The translations under genes and the position numbers were made by a program. From Ailurus styani (Eukaryota; Chordata; Mammalia; Carnivora; Ailuridae): DNA of 64,000 nucleotides. Numbering within the stretch: the stretch's first letter is position 1; every line of letters begins with the position of its first letter. The notes beneath the pieces are model-generated. The model ran no database searches and was not told the DNA's origin. It saw only the letters and a list, made by a program, of their open reading frames with translations. The stretch lies in NCBI GenBank assembly GCA_002007465.1, contig LNAC01000747.1:441908-505907 (forward strand). The letters run 5' to 3'. Shown piece after piece: positions 11,088-22,206 of the stretch.

Positions 11088-11339
11088 TTCTTTCCATTTC
11101 CTTTCCTTTCCTTTCCCTTCTTTTCTTTCCTCCCTTCCTTCATTCCTTCCTTAAGATTTTATTTGTTTATTTGTCAGAGAGAGACAGAACAAGCTGGGGG
11201 AATGGGAGAGTGAGAAGCAGGGCTCCTGCCAAGCAGGGACCAGGCCCCCCCCCCATGCTGGGCTTGATCTCAGGACCCTGGGATCATGACCTGAGCCAAA
11301 GGCAGACACTTAACAACTGAGCCAACCAAGAGCCCCTCT
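11088..11339 (-). mobile_element. Can-SINE, minus strand, with long pyrimidine-rich tail
   Basis: Core 11149-11336 (AAGATTTTATTTGTTTATTT, ATCATGACCTGAGCCAAAGG, GAGCCAACCAAGAGCCCC). The tail complement has expanded into TTTCC/TTCC units at 11082-11150. A run of nine C's at about 11247 is unusual. Short possible duplication CTGTTTCT at 11080 and 11340. Confidence 0.88.
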
Positions 11340-11528
11340 CTGTTTCTAAGAAAGCTTTAAGTAGACAAGCAAACTAACTTTCCTCTTCTGAGTCTCAGCA
11401 GAGAAAGAAAATGTCTTTCCATTTTTTGCACTTTGTTAATATAAGGCAAAAAACATAACACTGGTAATATGAATAGAGTTGATATGATAGCTTATTGATG
11501 AGAAGTTAAAGGACAAGGTTAAAATATG
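11340..11528. other. No recognised feature
   Basis: AT-rich spacer. Confidence 0.35.
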
Positions 11529-11863
11529 CAACTGACCCTTGAACAACACAAAGGTTAGGGACATTAATATCTGCTGTCAAAACTCCATGTATAACTTTTG
11601 ACTTCCCAAAAGCTTAACTACTAATAGCCTGCTATTGACTGGAAGCTTTACTGATAACATAAAAAAATCAATTAACATCTTTTGTATGTTTTATGTACTA
11701 TATGCTATATTTTACAATACAGTGAGCTAGAGAAAAGAAAATGTTATTTTAAAAATCATAAGGAAAAGAAAATACATTCACAGTACTAAACTGTATTTAT
11801 CGAAAAAAATCTGCATGTTAGTGAACTTGCAGGGCTCAAACCCCTGTTGTTCAAGGTTAAGTG
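11529..11863. mobile_element. MER2/Tigger2-type DNA transposon relic
   Basis: Terminal inverted repeats are visible: CAACTGACCCTTGAACAAC at 11529-11547 against the complement of GTTGTTCAAGGTTAAGTG at 11846-11863, with TA flanking the right end. Interior landmarks ATAACTTTTGACTTCCC, CTTAACTACTAATAGCCT, GAAGCTTTACTGATAACAT and GCTAGAGAAAAGAAAATG fit the non-autonomous TcMar-Tigger element MER2. About 335 bp, diverged, no transposase. Confidence 0.82.
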
Positions 11864-12199
11864 TATTCACTGAACACCCAGCACTTAGCATTCTCGTCGA
11901 TTGTTTGTTAAGTGAATTACTGAATGTCCAACTAAATAGACTAAGTCAGGTTAGTAGTGATGGGGTTGCTTCTCACATTTTCGTCACTGCCACCTTCTTA
12001 TTCCTCCTAATCCCTCACACCACCCCATTTAAAACTCAGCTAAAATGTCAGGGTCACCAGACACAATCAGCAGTGACACTGCCTAAAGGGCTGTTAGGTC
12101 TGTTTTATTAACTTGCTGGCAATGCTAGAAGCGCTATTGTGTCGATTTTTATCTAGTACCTCTGGGTGCCAATGACAATCTGTTTTTCAAAGATTCTCA
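11864..12199. other. No recognised feature
   Basis: Mixed composition; a plus-strand open frame at 11815-12111 runs out of the MER2 relic and is taken as chance. Confidence 0.4.
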
Positions 12200-12451
12200 T
12201 TTCTTTTCCCTTCCCTTCCCTTCCCGCCCCTCCACCCCTTCCTTCCCCTCCCCTCCCCTCCCCTCNNNNNNNNNNNNNNNNNNNNNNNNNNNNCTCCTCC
12301 CCTCCCCTCCCCTCTCCTCTCCTCTCCTCTCCTTTCCTTTCCTTTCCTTTCCCTTTTTCTCCTTTTCTTTCTTTCCCTCCCTCCCCCTCCCTTCCTCCCT
12401 CCCTCCCTTCCTTTCTCCCTTCCTCCCTCTTTCCCTTTCTTTCTTTCTCTT
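12200..12451. repeat. Long polypyrimidine tract (CCCTT/CCCCT/CTTTC units)
   Basis: Almost pure pyrimidine on the plus strand: CCCTT units, then CCCCT units on both sides of the gap, then CTCTC, CTTTC and CCTCC blocks. Such tracts can form triplex DNA and are prone to sequencing failure. Confidence 0.92.
12266..12293. other. Assembly gap of 28 N
   Basis: 28 undetermined bases inside the CCCCT repeat. True length of the tract is unknown. Confidence 0.99.
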
Positions 12452-12701
12452 GATTTTGGTCACAGAGTTGAAGGCCTAAGGAGGCGAAGAAAAGTGCAAA
12501 GGGGCAGATCAGACGCCGTGAGTGCAGGCTGACAAGCCCCTAGAGCAAGGAGGAGGAGCCCAGCCCTGGTCCTGACGGGAGAGTCTGGTCCTTCATCAGA
12601 ATGTAAAAACCTCCTCCCTAAGGCCTCTTGTCTTCCACTGTGTTTTTGTTTTGTTTTGTCTTGCTTTGTTTTTTCTTTTGGCCAGACCAAATTACCTTTT
12701 A

Positions 12702-12916
12702 TTTTTTATTTTTTTTTTTTAAAGATTTTATTTATTTATTTGACACACAGAGAGAGAGATTACAAGTAGGCAGAGAGGCAGGCAGAGAGACAAGGAGAGG
12801 AGGAAGCAGGCTCCCTGCTGAGCAGAGAGCCCGATGCGGGCCTCGATCCCAGGACGCTGAGATCATGACCTGAGCCGAAAGCAGAGGCTTTAACCCACTG
12901 AGCCACCCAGGCGCCC
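12702..12916 (-). mobile_element. Can-SINE, minus strand, mustelid-type subfamily
   Basis: Carries ATTACAAGTAGGCAGAGAGG and head GAGCCACCCAGGCGCCCC. Perfect 15-bp duplication CCAAATTACCTTTTA at 12687-12701 and 12917-12931 indicates a young insertion. Confidence 0.96.
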
Positions 12917-12931
12917 CCAAATTACCTTTTA

Positions 12932-13734
12932 AAATAAAATATCAGCAGGCTCAGAACTTTACACCGCAGGTCACATGTGGATGGCATGGGGAGAAAACCC
13001 ACTGTATCAAAAAGGACACAGTCATTTCTAACCCAGAAGAGAAAGCTGGTTTGGAAATGCAGACCACCAACACTGAATAATTTCATCTCGCTATAAATAA
13101 TCACATTAACTGAGTAGGCAAATCCGACAGGCAATGACTGAAAAATGCCTTCAGAGTGTTTGCTTTATCTCTTTTTTGGAAATATATTCTTTACAGTGAA
13201 TTAAATGAATTACTGGTAGCAAGGACATCACACACAAATTAAAGAGATTTCTTGGTTATTATGTTTGTTTAGTTAAGAAAATCAAGTGGGGAAATGCAGA
13301 TAAAAACACATTTTTTCTGTCCCATAGCACTTCTACATCAAAAAAGTAGATAAGCCTCACAGTTGATTTTATTCTCCATCGACAAAGCCTGAATAAATAG
13401 AAATGGTTTCAGCCAAAACAGTAACACTCCTCTTATTTGGAAGAGTTGTACTGAAAACAGTGCTTACTCTAAAATTGGCCAAATAGCAGAAAGTAAGGAA
13501 AAAGTGGACATTTTAATTCATGTAGGGGGAAACCCTTAAGTTTCATTCAGTCTTCTGAACTATAGATTTAATATAAAAACTTGAAAACAGTGTTCCCTCT
13601 CACGGCAGCTTAGGAGTAAATGAAAATTAGAGTACTATTGGAACAAATATACTGAGAGGAGTGGTGATAGCCAACAGGCTAGGCTCTTATCTTCTATAAT
13701 ATTTTATTCCTGATGGTAACTACTTATTAAATAT
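12932..13734. other. No recognised feature
   Basis: AT-rich DNA; nothing identified. Confidence 0.45.
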
Positions 13735-13852
13735 GTGTCCTCCCAGACAGATTCCAAGACTGCAAGACAGGGATTCAATCTTATCCACTGATGAATCCTC
13801 AGTTTTAAAAACACTGCTGAAAACATGTTAGCTATATAAATAAATGAATACT
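13735..13852 (+). repeat. L2 LINE 3' end
   Basis: CCAAGACTGCAAGACAGGG, CTTATCCACTGATGAATCC and TATAAATAAATGAATA follow the L2 3'-end order (GACTGTGAGCTCC, CAGGGACTG, TATCCCCAGC, AATAAATG). Confidence 0.55.
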
Positions 13853-14180
13853 ATTTTAAGATTTTTCCAGGGAAGAAAACAATGTTTGGAGGGTAAACCC
13901 ACAGATTGTCATCTTTCCTTTCTAGAGAGAAGCAATATCATGGAAAGGCATGTGGGAGTCCAGATGGGGCGGAATGCCAGCTTTGTAGCCCGGGGCCAGT
14001 TATAAACCCAATGTTGTAGTCATTAGAGTTACTCACAAGTATTCTGCTTCTTGGGGAGGAAGTACGGAATATGGGAAGCTTGCACTTTCTCACTTCCTTT
14101 AAAGGTGTGATTTTTTTCACTGATGAAATGTGAACAGAGTGCCAATGCACGATTCTTCAAATGACCTGCCATGAGTATCC
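13853..14180. other. No recognised feature
   Basis: No element recognised. Confidence 0.35.
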
Positions 14181-14271
14181 TGGAAGCATGGATCAAGTTG
14201 GAGCTTCCATCAACCAAGTTGGAGCCTCCATCAACATGGAAGCATGGTTCAAGTTGGAGCCTCTGCCAACC
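14181..14271. repeat. Short two-level tandem duplication
   Basis: AAGTTGGAGC followed by TTCCATCAACC-like sequence occurs three times (about 14194, 14216 and 14250), and TGGAAGCATGG occurs at 14181 and 14237. This gives a 21-bp unit inside a roughly 56-bp duplication. Confidence 0.85.
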
Positions 14272-14772
14272 AACCTCCTGGTTCCCTGACTGACCAGGAA
14301 GAGAAGAGCTTCCCAACCCCTTACATATTTTTAAAAGTTATTGCCTGTTTTCAACTGTATAATCAAAACCACAATCATTTTCTCCACTTTTTTAAAATTA
14401 AAAATTAATGGGAAATCAGTTAAAACAGTACAGAAAAGACCGTATGTGGCATGCTGAATGTATAAGACAAAGTCCACCTACAGAATTTCTCTGGATAACA
14501 GCCAGAGTGCTTAGTTGGCAATGGGGACGGTTGGCTAGACTGTCAAAAAGAAACATAGATAGATCCATTTTATGCCCAGTTTCACAACCTGCTTTGCATT
14601 TTCATCCAAGCATCATCGAAAACCTTAAACTGCAGTGTATTAGTGAAGTTTCTAGTGAATATTCTATACCTAATAAACATAAAATATATTTTTAGATGAA
14701 ACATGAGAATGAAAATGCCCATAACATAACAACATAAGATATCCTTGTAAAATAAGGCAAACTATAGGGTTT
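14272..14772. other. No recognised feature
   Basis: A 95-codon plus-strand open frame (14408-14695) shows no domain I know; taken as chance. Confidence 0.4.
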
Positions 14773-14785
14773 AACATTCTTTTTT

Positions 14786-14993
14786 TTTTTTTTTTTTTTT
14801 AAAGATTTTATTTATTCATTTGACACAGAGAGAGAGATTACAAGTAGGCAGAGAGGCAGGCAGAGAGAGGAGAGAGGAGGAAGCAGGCTCCCCGCTGAGC
14901 AGAAAGCCCGATGCGGGCCTCGATCCCAGGACCCCGGGATCATGACCTGAGCCGAAGGCAGCGGCTTTAACCCACTGAGCCACCCAGGCGCCC
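14786..14993 (-). mobile_element. Can-SINE, minus strand, mustelid-type subfamily
   Basis: T22 tail complement, GATTACAAGTAGGCAGAG, CCGATGCGGGCCTCGATCCC, head GAGCCACCCAGGCGCCC. Flanking AACATTC at 14773 and 14994 followed by T-rich sequence makes a probable target duplication. Confidence 0.95.
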
Positions 14994-15193
14994 AACATTC
15001 ATTTTTAAACCTGAGAGATTCTGCAAAGCTGAAAGACAAAGATAAGTGTAATTGCCAGTGAAGAACCTATTAAAACCTATTTAAAACCTATTTAAAAATA
15101 CCTATACTAGTAAATAATTTAAAGACTTGTTCTTCAACATGAGTAACCCAATTCTTACCTGATTTATTTGTATATTTCAGTAGTATTGAGAAA

Positions 15194-15262
15194 AATTATT
15201 AGATTTATTGTTGTTATTAGGTTTATTATTATTATTAGATTTAGGTTCTTTAGGTTCTTTCC
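15194..15262. repeat. ATT/TTA-rich simple repeat with TTAGGTTCTT duplication
   Basis: ATTATTAG and TTGTTGTTATTAGG units, then TTTAGGTTCTTTAGGTTCTT, a directly repeated 10-mer. Confidence 0.75.
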
Positions 15263-18200
15263 TTCATGTGCAAGTGATCTGGAAGCAATGCATCTAGTCA
15301 CTTCCTTTCTACTTTTCCTCTTTTTCCCAAACTTAATTATGAAGAACCGTAATATCCATATACTCAGTAACAATAATTACAATAACAATAATGTACACAT
15401 ACCTCGTAATACACGAGATTGGCAACAGTAATATCTCATGTTTATTTTGAACTCGAGTTGTATCAACTCGTTATGTTCCATAACAACCTGATGAAGTAAG
15501 ACCTATTGTTATTTTTGTTTTTTTTATAAGCAACTGTGTCACAAAGAGTGTCCCGAATGATGATGCCCTTGGAGCACCATACATTTGCTCTGTCTCTTTG
15601 ACTTTTCTTTCCTTTCCTGCTATGCCAACTTCTCATCATCTGCCCCCACATAAAAGACGAACAAAATTAAGAGCCCAGAGTTTGGACTTAGCACACCTAC
15701 ATTCACACTCTACTAGGCATCCAGATTCCTAAAATCCTAAAAAATCCTAACAAAAAGATCACTGAGAGTGGAAGCAAAGTTAATGTTCTATGGTTTGTAT
15801 AATTTAGCTCTTAGGAAGTACTTTGGCCAACTGATGAGTCTCTCACTTCAATGATCTGATTTTCTATTTCATAGAAGGATAGAAGGTAAAGATAAGAAAT
15901 AATGGGAGGTGTTTTGGGTATTGGTACTCTGTCCCCAGCACCGTGATTACTGAATATGTACCAGCAGAGAAAGAGAGAAGGAAGAAAAAAATCTGAAAGA
16001 CTAATAAAAACACCTTTGCCTTTTTAATGAGCACTGCATATGTTATAGCTCCTAAGAAGGCTGCATGTAAGATAATTTAATATTTTCTTGATGATTCAAA
16101 ATTATCATGATTATCAACGTGTTTACTTATAAGACACTAAAGCCCTCAAAATCTGGCTGAAAGTGTTTGATTTTACTCCAAATAAGTACCTTATAAAGGC
16201 CTCTGTATTTTGAGATAGTCTAATAATAAGTAAAAGTCATGGAAAATTGAATTTATTTTAGAAAAATTTTAATAAAAATGAGTATCATTTCAAAACAGAC
16301 AAACATCAGAGTTTTAAAAATTATTCATAGGTTATCTGGAAAATTTGCTTGGGATTAAGGCTTCATTTGTCAGCCAGAGAGCTGACTCCTTGCTCTGTCT
16401 GAACATTTGAATGCATAACGCAGGAAAAAAAAAAATCAAGCCTGTTGAATCAGGTTATCAGCATGCATTGTGATGCATCTTGGTCAAGAGCCAATAGGAC
16501 TGTTATCATCTTCCAATAGTTTGAACATCATTACAGAGTCCCTACAAATAGATAGCTATTATTTTAATGCAATTCTAATTGTAGCATTTGCCATAATAAG
16601 CTATGTAAGTTAAGAATATTGTCAACAAAAGTTCTAGTTAGATGATAAGTGTAACCACTGTATTTTAAGATTTTTAAAAGCTGTTCAGCTTAACAAACAC
16701 GTGGCTGGCAAGATCTTTCTTTGCCAGTGGCAAGTATTCACTGAAGTCAGTAAATAATATGAAAGGAAAAGCTACGCACATCTTTGTGTTTTAACTTTTG
16801 CTACAGTTTTGTTTTGTCTAAGGCTTATATAGTTAATGCAGCTGCTTCCTGGTGTCCTCTGTACCTGATGAATATATTGGTATTTTGAATTAAATAAGAT
16901 GCCCTACTTTCCTTTTCAACATTTCATAACCGTACCCTGAGAGAAACTGCCTGTTTTATCTTTGTTCCCAACTTATTAGGAATGTTATTTCCCAACTTAT
17001 TGTTACACAAATTTGGCAAACACAATATCGAATTCATACTTTTCTGCATTTAACCTTTCAATTTTGGCTATAAAACACATTTTGACTATATATTATTTTG
17101 ATTCCTCATACTTGTGATTTATCAAGCAGTCATTATCTGTAGTTATAGGACACTTTGTTTTTAATCATCTGACATGGTGGAATATTCTCAAGAATTGGCC
17201 TGATCTCCTTTACTAGTATACTTTCAGAAAAACAAATCCAGACAAAATAGCACTGATTCAAAATTATAAACATCCTTGTGTGTTGTAGGCACAATAGCAA
17301 TAAAAATAAACTGCAATCCATCCTTTAGAAGTAACTTAAGCATAGTAAGAGAAACATTAATGAAATAAATAATTTAGTTTTTTATTATATATTAAAGCAG
17401 TGTTTTATTTAAGAAACTCTGGGACAGGAAAAATATACATCTGTGAAAATGTGAGTTTACAGTTCTGTTTATATGCATTTACAAATTGGGCTATTTTAAA
17501 ATCAGCTTTTTAAAAAAATTTCTGAGCAACATTAAGAATCATTCTCTGTACAATCAACTGAACAGATCTGTAGTGTGTCCAACTCAGCATTTATGATAAC
17601 AAAGTAAATGCCCTTCCTTCAGGTGTAGTTGTTAGATAAAGAATGTCTTATGTTAAGTAAAATCTTACTGGGAAACCTGTCCAGAGCTAGAATTTATCTA
17701 AATAGTTCAGTGTATGTCACAAATATTAAATACATCTTCTTTGAATGCACATAAGCTATAGATTAAGAAAGTTCTCCATACAGTCAAAACTAAAGCCTGG
17801 GAAGTATTCCAAAACCTAAAAGACCTCAAGGGGCGCAAACGAAAATCCAAGATCAGACCTAAAAGAATGAGTATACAGTGTCTCGCCTTGTTTTCTCTTC
17901 ATAGAAATTCATGTCTGCCTCATCTGGGAGACATAGCACAGGCCCAATATCTTGTGCTTGACATTTGGCTTCAGAGCCAGTAAATACAACTATCTTCCAA
18001 CTTCCCTCTGTTCGCCTGATCTTAAATATCTCAACCATCCCACTATAAAAAGTTACAAAAACAATCGTAAGGACAAAGAACACATCATAAAAAGGCATCT
18101 TGGATTCTTCCATTACTCTCCGTTGCCATTGCTCTCCTAGCATCAGCCAAAAAGTCTTTATTTAATAGCACATCTAAATAGCTATCTGTGGTGCAAATTA

Positions 18201-18458
18201 ATGCCTGCAGTGTTGACTCTGAGGTAGTGTAAGATCCTGAAGGGTTTTGGGATTTATCAAATGTAGAACTATTTTGTAACATATGTTGTACACCATTCTC
18301 TTTTTAAATGCAATTTCACACAGAACTCCATTCTATTAAACACACCAAAGCAGATATCATGGGAGAATCATAGAAGTCAGCTGTGAACACATTGGAGGAA
18401 CTACTGGACTCCCTAAAGCAATAGGAAAGCCATCGGACACTGCAAAGGAGGTGATGGG
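15263..18458. other. Repeat-poor block of about 3 kb
   Basis: Apart from short A/T runs I recognise no interspersed repeat here, a contrast with the rest of the window. No exon is evident. Two overlapping minus-strand frames at 17859-18282 have mixed composition (see findings). The block is a candidate for conserved non-coding DNA, which cannot be judged without an alignment. Confidence 0.45.
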
Positions 18459-18504
18459 TTTAGTGATTGGGAGAACGGCCTCTGGAGCTGGATAGCCTGG
18501 TTTT

Positions 18505-18924
18505 TGTTTTGTTTTGTTTTGTTTTGTTTTGTATTATTATTATTTGCCCCAGGGGTACAGGTCTGTGAATCATCAGGCTCACACCTTTCACAGCACTCAC
18601 CAGAGCACAAACCCTTCCCAATGTCCATAACCCAGCCACCCTATTCCTACCCTTCCCCCCCCCCCCCCAGTAACCCTCAGTTTGTTTCATGAGATTAAGA
18701 GTATCTTATGGTTCGTCTCCTTCCGGATCCCATCTTGTTTCATTTTTTCCCTCCATACCCCCAGAACCCCCTTCCCTGTCCCTCAAATTCCTCATATCAG
18801 AGAGATCATATGATAACTGTCTTTCTCTGATTGACTTATTTTGCTTAGCGTAATACCCTCTAGTTCCATCCTCGTCGTTGCAGATGGCAAGATTTCATTT
18901 CTTTTGATGGCTGCATATTATTCC

Positions 18925-18965
<41 letters not shown>

Positions 18966-19347
18966 ATATATATCCATTGTATATATTTATCCATTCATCT
19001 GTTGATGGACAGCTGGGTTCTTTCCATAGTTTGGCTACTATGGACATTGCTGCTATAAACATTTGGTTGCATGTGCCCCTATGTATCACTACATTTATAT
19101 CTTTAGGGTAAATACCCAGTAGTGTGATTGCTGGGTCGTAGGGTAGCTCTATTTTCAACTTTTTGAGGAACCTCCATACTGTCTTCCAGAGTGGCTCCAC
19201 CAGCTTGCATTCCCACCAACAGTGTGGGAGGGTTTCCCTTTCTCCGCATCCTCACCAACATCTGTCATTTCCTGACTTGTTAATTTTAGCCATTCTGACT
19301 GGTGTGAGGTGGCATCTCACTGTGGTTTTGATTTGTAGTTCCCTGAT
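18505..19347 (-). mobile_element. 5'-truncated L1 (minus strand)
   Basis: The minus strand from 19345 carries the end of ORF2 (19200-18958 encodes [51 protein letters not shown]), then a 3'UTR of the same subfamily as the L1 at 8172, ending in AATAAT and (CAAAA)n. TGGATAGCCTGGTTTT (18489-18504) and TGGATTGCCTGGTTTT (19348-19363) are the target duplication, one mismatch. A 14-C run (18655-18668) lies in the 3'UTR. Confidence 0.94.
18926..18973. repeat. (TATC)n microsatellite inside L1 ORF2
   Basis: About nine TATC units followed by TATATA, at the place where ORF2 normally encodes the YIYTMEYY segment. Confidence 0.9.
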
Positions 19348-19492
19348 TGGATTGCCTGGTTTTGAGGTTGAATTCCGCCATTTTCTATTTGTGTGAGGTC
19401 ACTGAAGTCTTTTGACTTCTCTATGTCTTGGCTTTCTCATGTGTAATACAGAGTTAGAAGAATTAAATGAGTTTATGCAAGTGTTTTAAAAA

Positions 19493-20096
19493 GTCTTCCT
19501 TAATTCATTCATTTTAATGTCCTCTGAAATGAGCAGCATGAAAGTATCCTAGGACTAGACTTTATTGTGTAGGATTGTGTACCTTCCAACCAGATTATTG
19601 CTCCTAAGTCTACTATATGTTGGTTGGCATTATCCTGGAGAGATCAATCACCATAGTGATTCCAGACCTCAGCTTGCATGTTTTATATGTATTCTTGTGT
19701 GATCTTTTCCCAAGTGGGACATACCATGCTATATTCATTTTTGAAGATTAACACGCATTTTAAAAAAGCTATACAAATAACTACTTCTAATTTAAGATCA
19801 GTTTCTCAATTTGTTCTTCTTTGACTGTCTCTACGTATTAATTCAATTAACACCTAGACGAATATAGATTCATACTATCTTAAAAAAAAAATCCCAAGGC
19901 ATTTTGAATGGGCTTCAGCAATTGTGCCATTTTTACTCAGTCTAAAATAGAGATCAGCCAAGCAATAGGTCTTTACAATGAAGCCTGTTTTCTGCTTCTA
20001 TAAATAGAGTTTGAATTAAGCCATCATAAATCAAACAGGATTAAAATTTAGGAAGTGATCATGGTGTTGGTTTTAATTAGGTTTTTGTTTTGTCTC
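19493..20096. other. No recognised feature
   Basis: AT-rich; nothing recognised. Confidence 0.4.
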
Positions 20097-20207
<111 letters not shown>

Positions 20208-21074
20208 TTTTGTGAGCCATTTATTTAGACCTAACATGAAACCAGCTAAGTAAAGTGGGAGAGATGAAGGACAGTGATGCCCATCACACAGTGATGTCTG
20301 CTTGACATTAATAATTATGTGCTTCATGTTGGAAGTTGCACATATTCCTAGTTGACAACTTTGGCTACTTGGGGTCTGTCTATCTCTGGCTGATGATGTA
20401 GATTTTTACTTTCGACAAAAATACAGCCGATGGCAGTGTAGAAAGTTTCTGACATATGAAAGAAAAATAAGGCATTTAATAGCATTTATTTCTGGGGGAA
20501 ATTACAAGAATTTGCATTGAATTGGAGAAAATGACTGCAAAACAGGGAAAGCACACTGTGCTACAGAGAGCAAAAAGCACATTTAGTCCTTATACACTCA
20601 TTACCCACTGAGTTCAAACAGAACACAGCTCTTTCTCCAGAGCCACCTCCATGATTAGGGCTTTAAAGGATGGTGGCACAGCAAAATAAAAGCTGACTGG
20701 GAAAATTGCTAGTTGGTAGAATACAGTTTTAAGGTTTACTGCACATACTGAGCTTACATAACACCATCATTACCTGTGACTACATTTGCGTGTATTCAGT
20801 TAGAAAAGGTCATTTAATTTCTGAATCTTCCTCCCCAAAAAACCCCCACAAAAACTAGCTAAAAGAATAAGATGGATGAATTTCTGAAATAATGTCAATA
20901 GCTTTTGAAAACTGCATGTTTTCACTTCCTTTAATTTGTGCCTTCTTGGCTCAAGGCAACCATTTCCCATTTCATTCTGCTTAAAAGGATATTTCATGTA
21001 GGAAATAAGTAAACAAACAGAAAAACAAAATGCTACAGAAAGACATTAAGTTTTAAATGGTTATTTTATAAAAT
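20208..21074. other. No recognised feature
   Basis: No element or gene recognised. Confidence 0.45.
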
Positions 21075-21760
21075 AATGGCTGTTTTTCTGATTATGAAAG
21101 TGATATATGTTCCTTGTATAATATGTGGAAAAAAGAAGAGTAATCATAAGAAAATAAAAACAGCCATTAATCTATTGCTAATATTTTAAAGTAGATTCTT
21201 TTCTTCCTATATTTGTGTATGTGTGTGTGTGTGTGTTGAGAGGATATTAGAGTTAATATTTCTATATCCTTTTATTTTACTTAAATAATACAATTAAACT
21301 TTCCTACATCATATATATGTATGTATTTCATTACTTATTATATTTATGGACATATTATAATTTATTTATTTAGCTTTTAGCTTTTATTTTATAATCATAG
21401 GCATTTACATTGAAATTTTAAAACAAGGTAGTGACTATACATGCACACATTTCTTGTACCTAATTTATTTCTCTAAGATAAATTCCTAAAAGTGTCTATG
21501 CTCTATCATAGTAGGTGAGCGTGTATAACTCTTTCAGGAACTTGATGCCCCATTTCAGATATATTGATCAGTTTATACTAGCACCAACAGTGTGGGCCAC
21601 AAGTTTCACCGTGTTAGCCAATTATTATTATAAAATAAATATGTTTATATGGTGAATATTTACTTGCCAATTTGAATTAACAAACACCACCATTATCTTG
21701 TTTTAATTAGCACATAATTTACATCTTAATCTTTATCTCTCAGGTTAAGGTAACTTGAAG
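21075..21760 (-). mobile_element. Ancient L1 3' end (minus strand)
   Basis: In plus orientation it has the reverse-complement order of an old L1 3' end: GAAAGTGATATATGTTCC, AAAACAGCCATTAATCT, the ATATTTATGGACATATTATAA region, CTAAGATAAATTCCTAAAAG, and CACCAACAGTGTGGGCC. A TG microsatellite (21214-21237) lies inside. Strongly diverged. Confidence 0.65.
21214..21237. repeat. (TG)n microsatellite
   Basis: TGTGTATGTGTGTGTGTGTG-type run inside the ancient L1. Confidence 0.85.
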
Positions 21761-21990
21761 AATGGAATGATCCCAGCAGTCTTGCAGAGAGCCCCATAGA
21801 GACTTTCTTGGCACAAGTAAGATCTTTAGTAACCACTACTGTCCATGACATAAGACTGCTGAACCAGAGGGATTGGGCATACAGTAGTGATGATGCATGG
21901 CTTTAAGCGTGGTAGACCCCAACTGAATATGCCTCTGTTCACATAAAAAATACATTCGGAGAACCTGTAGAGAGATTGCAGATTTCTTTT

Positions 21991-22165
21991 CTTTACTTAA
22001 GATTTTTAAAAATTTATTTGTTTGAGGGAGGCAGAGGGAGAAACAGACTCCCCACTGAGCAGGGAGTCGGACATGAAGCTCAATCCCAGTCAATCTGTGA
22101 CTCTGAGATCATGACCTGAGCTGAAGGCAGACACTTAACCAACTGTGCCACCCAGGCTCCCCAAA
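21991..22165 (-). mobile_element. Can-SINE, minus strand (first of a tandem pair)
   Basis: AAGATTTTTAAAAATTTATT, GATCATGACCTGAGCTGAAG, head TGCCACCCAGGCTCCCC. Flanked by AGATTGCAGATTTCTTTT (21973-21990) and AGATTGAAGATTTCTTTT (22166-22183), 17 of 18 identical. Confidence 0.93.
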
Positions 22166-22175
22166 AGATTGAAGA

Positions 22176-22183
<8 letters not shown>

Positions 22184-22206
<23 letters not shown>

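Larger units (their letters stand above)
18459..19492 (+). repeat. MIR SINE split by an L1
   Basis: Left part 18459-18504 (GGGAGAACGGCCTCTGGAGC, GATAGCCTGG) and right part 19348-19492 (GAGGTTGAATTCCGCC, TTGTGTGAGGTCACTGAAG, CTTGGCTTTCTCATGTGTAA, AATTAAATGAGTTTATGCAA) join into one MIR in the correct order, including the decayed tRNA-like B-box region. The interruption is the L1 at 18505-19347. Confidence 0.82.

Noticed and set aside
12197..12463. Long open frames through the polypyrimidine tract
   Set aside because: Low-complexity translation (Ser/Pro/Phe or Lys/Glu/Arg/Gly) running through an N gap.
18926..18973. CRISPR or satellite array from regularly spaced repeats
   Set aside because: Simple TATC microsatellite; the organism is a mammal and no spacer structure exists.
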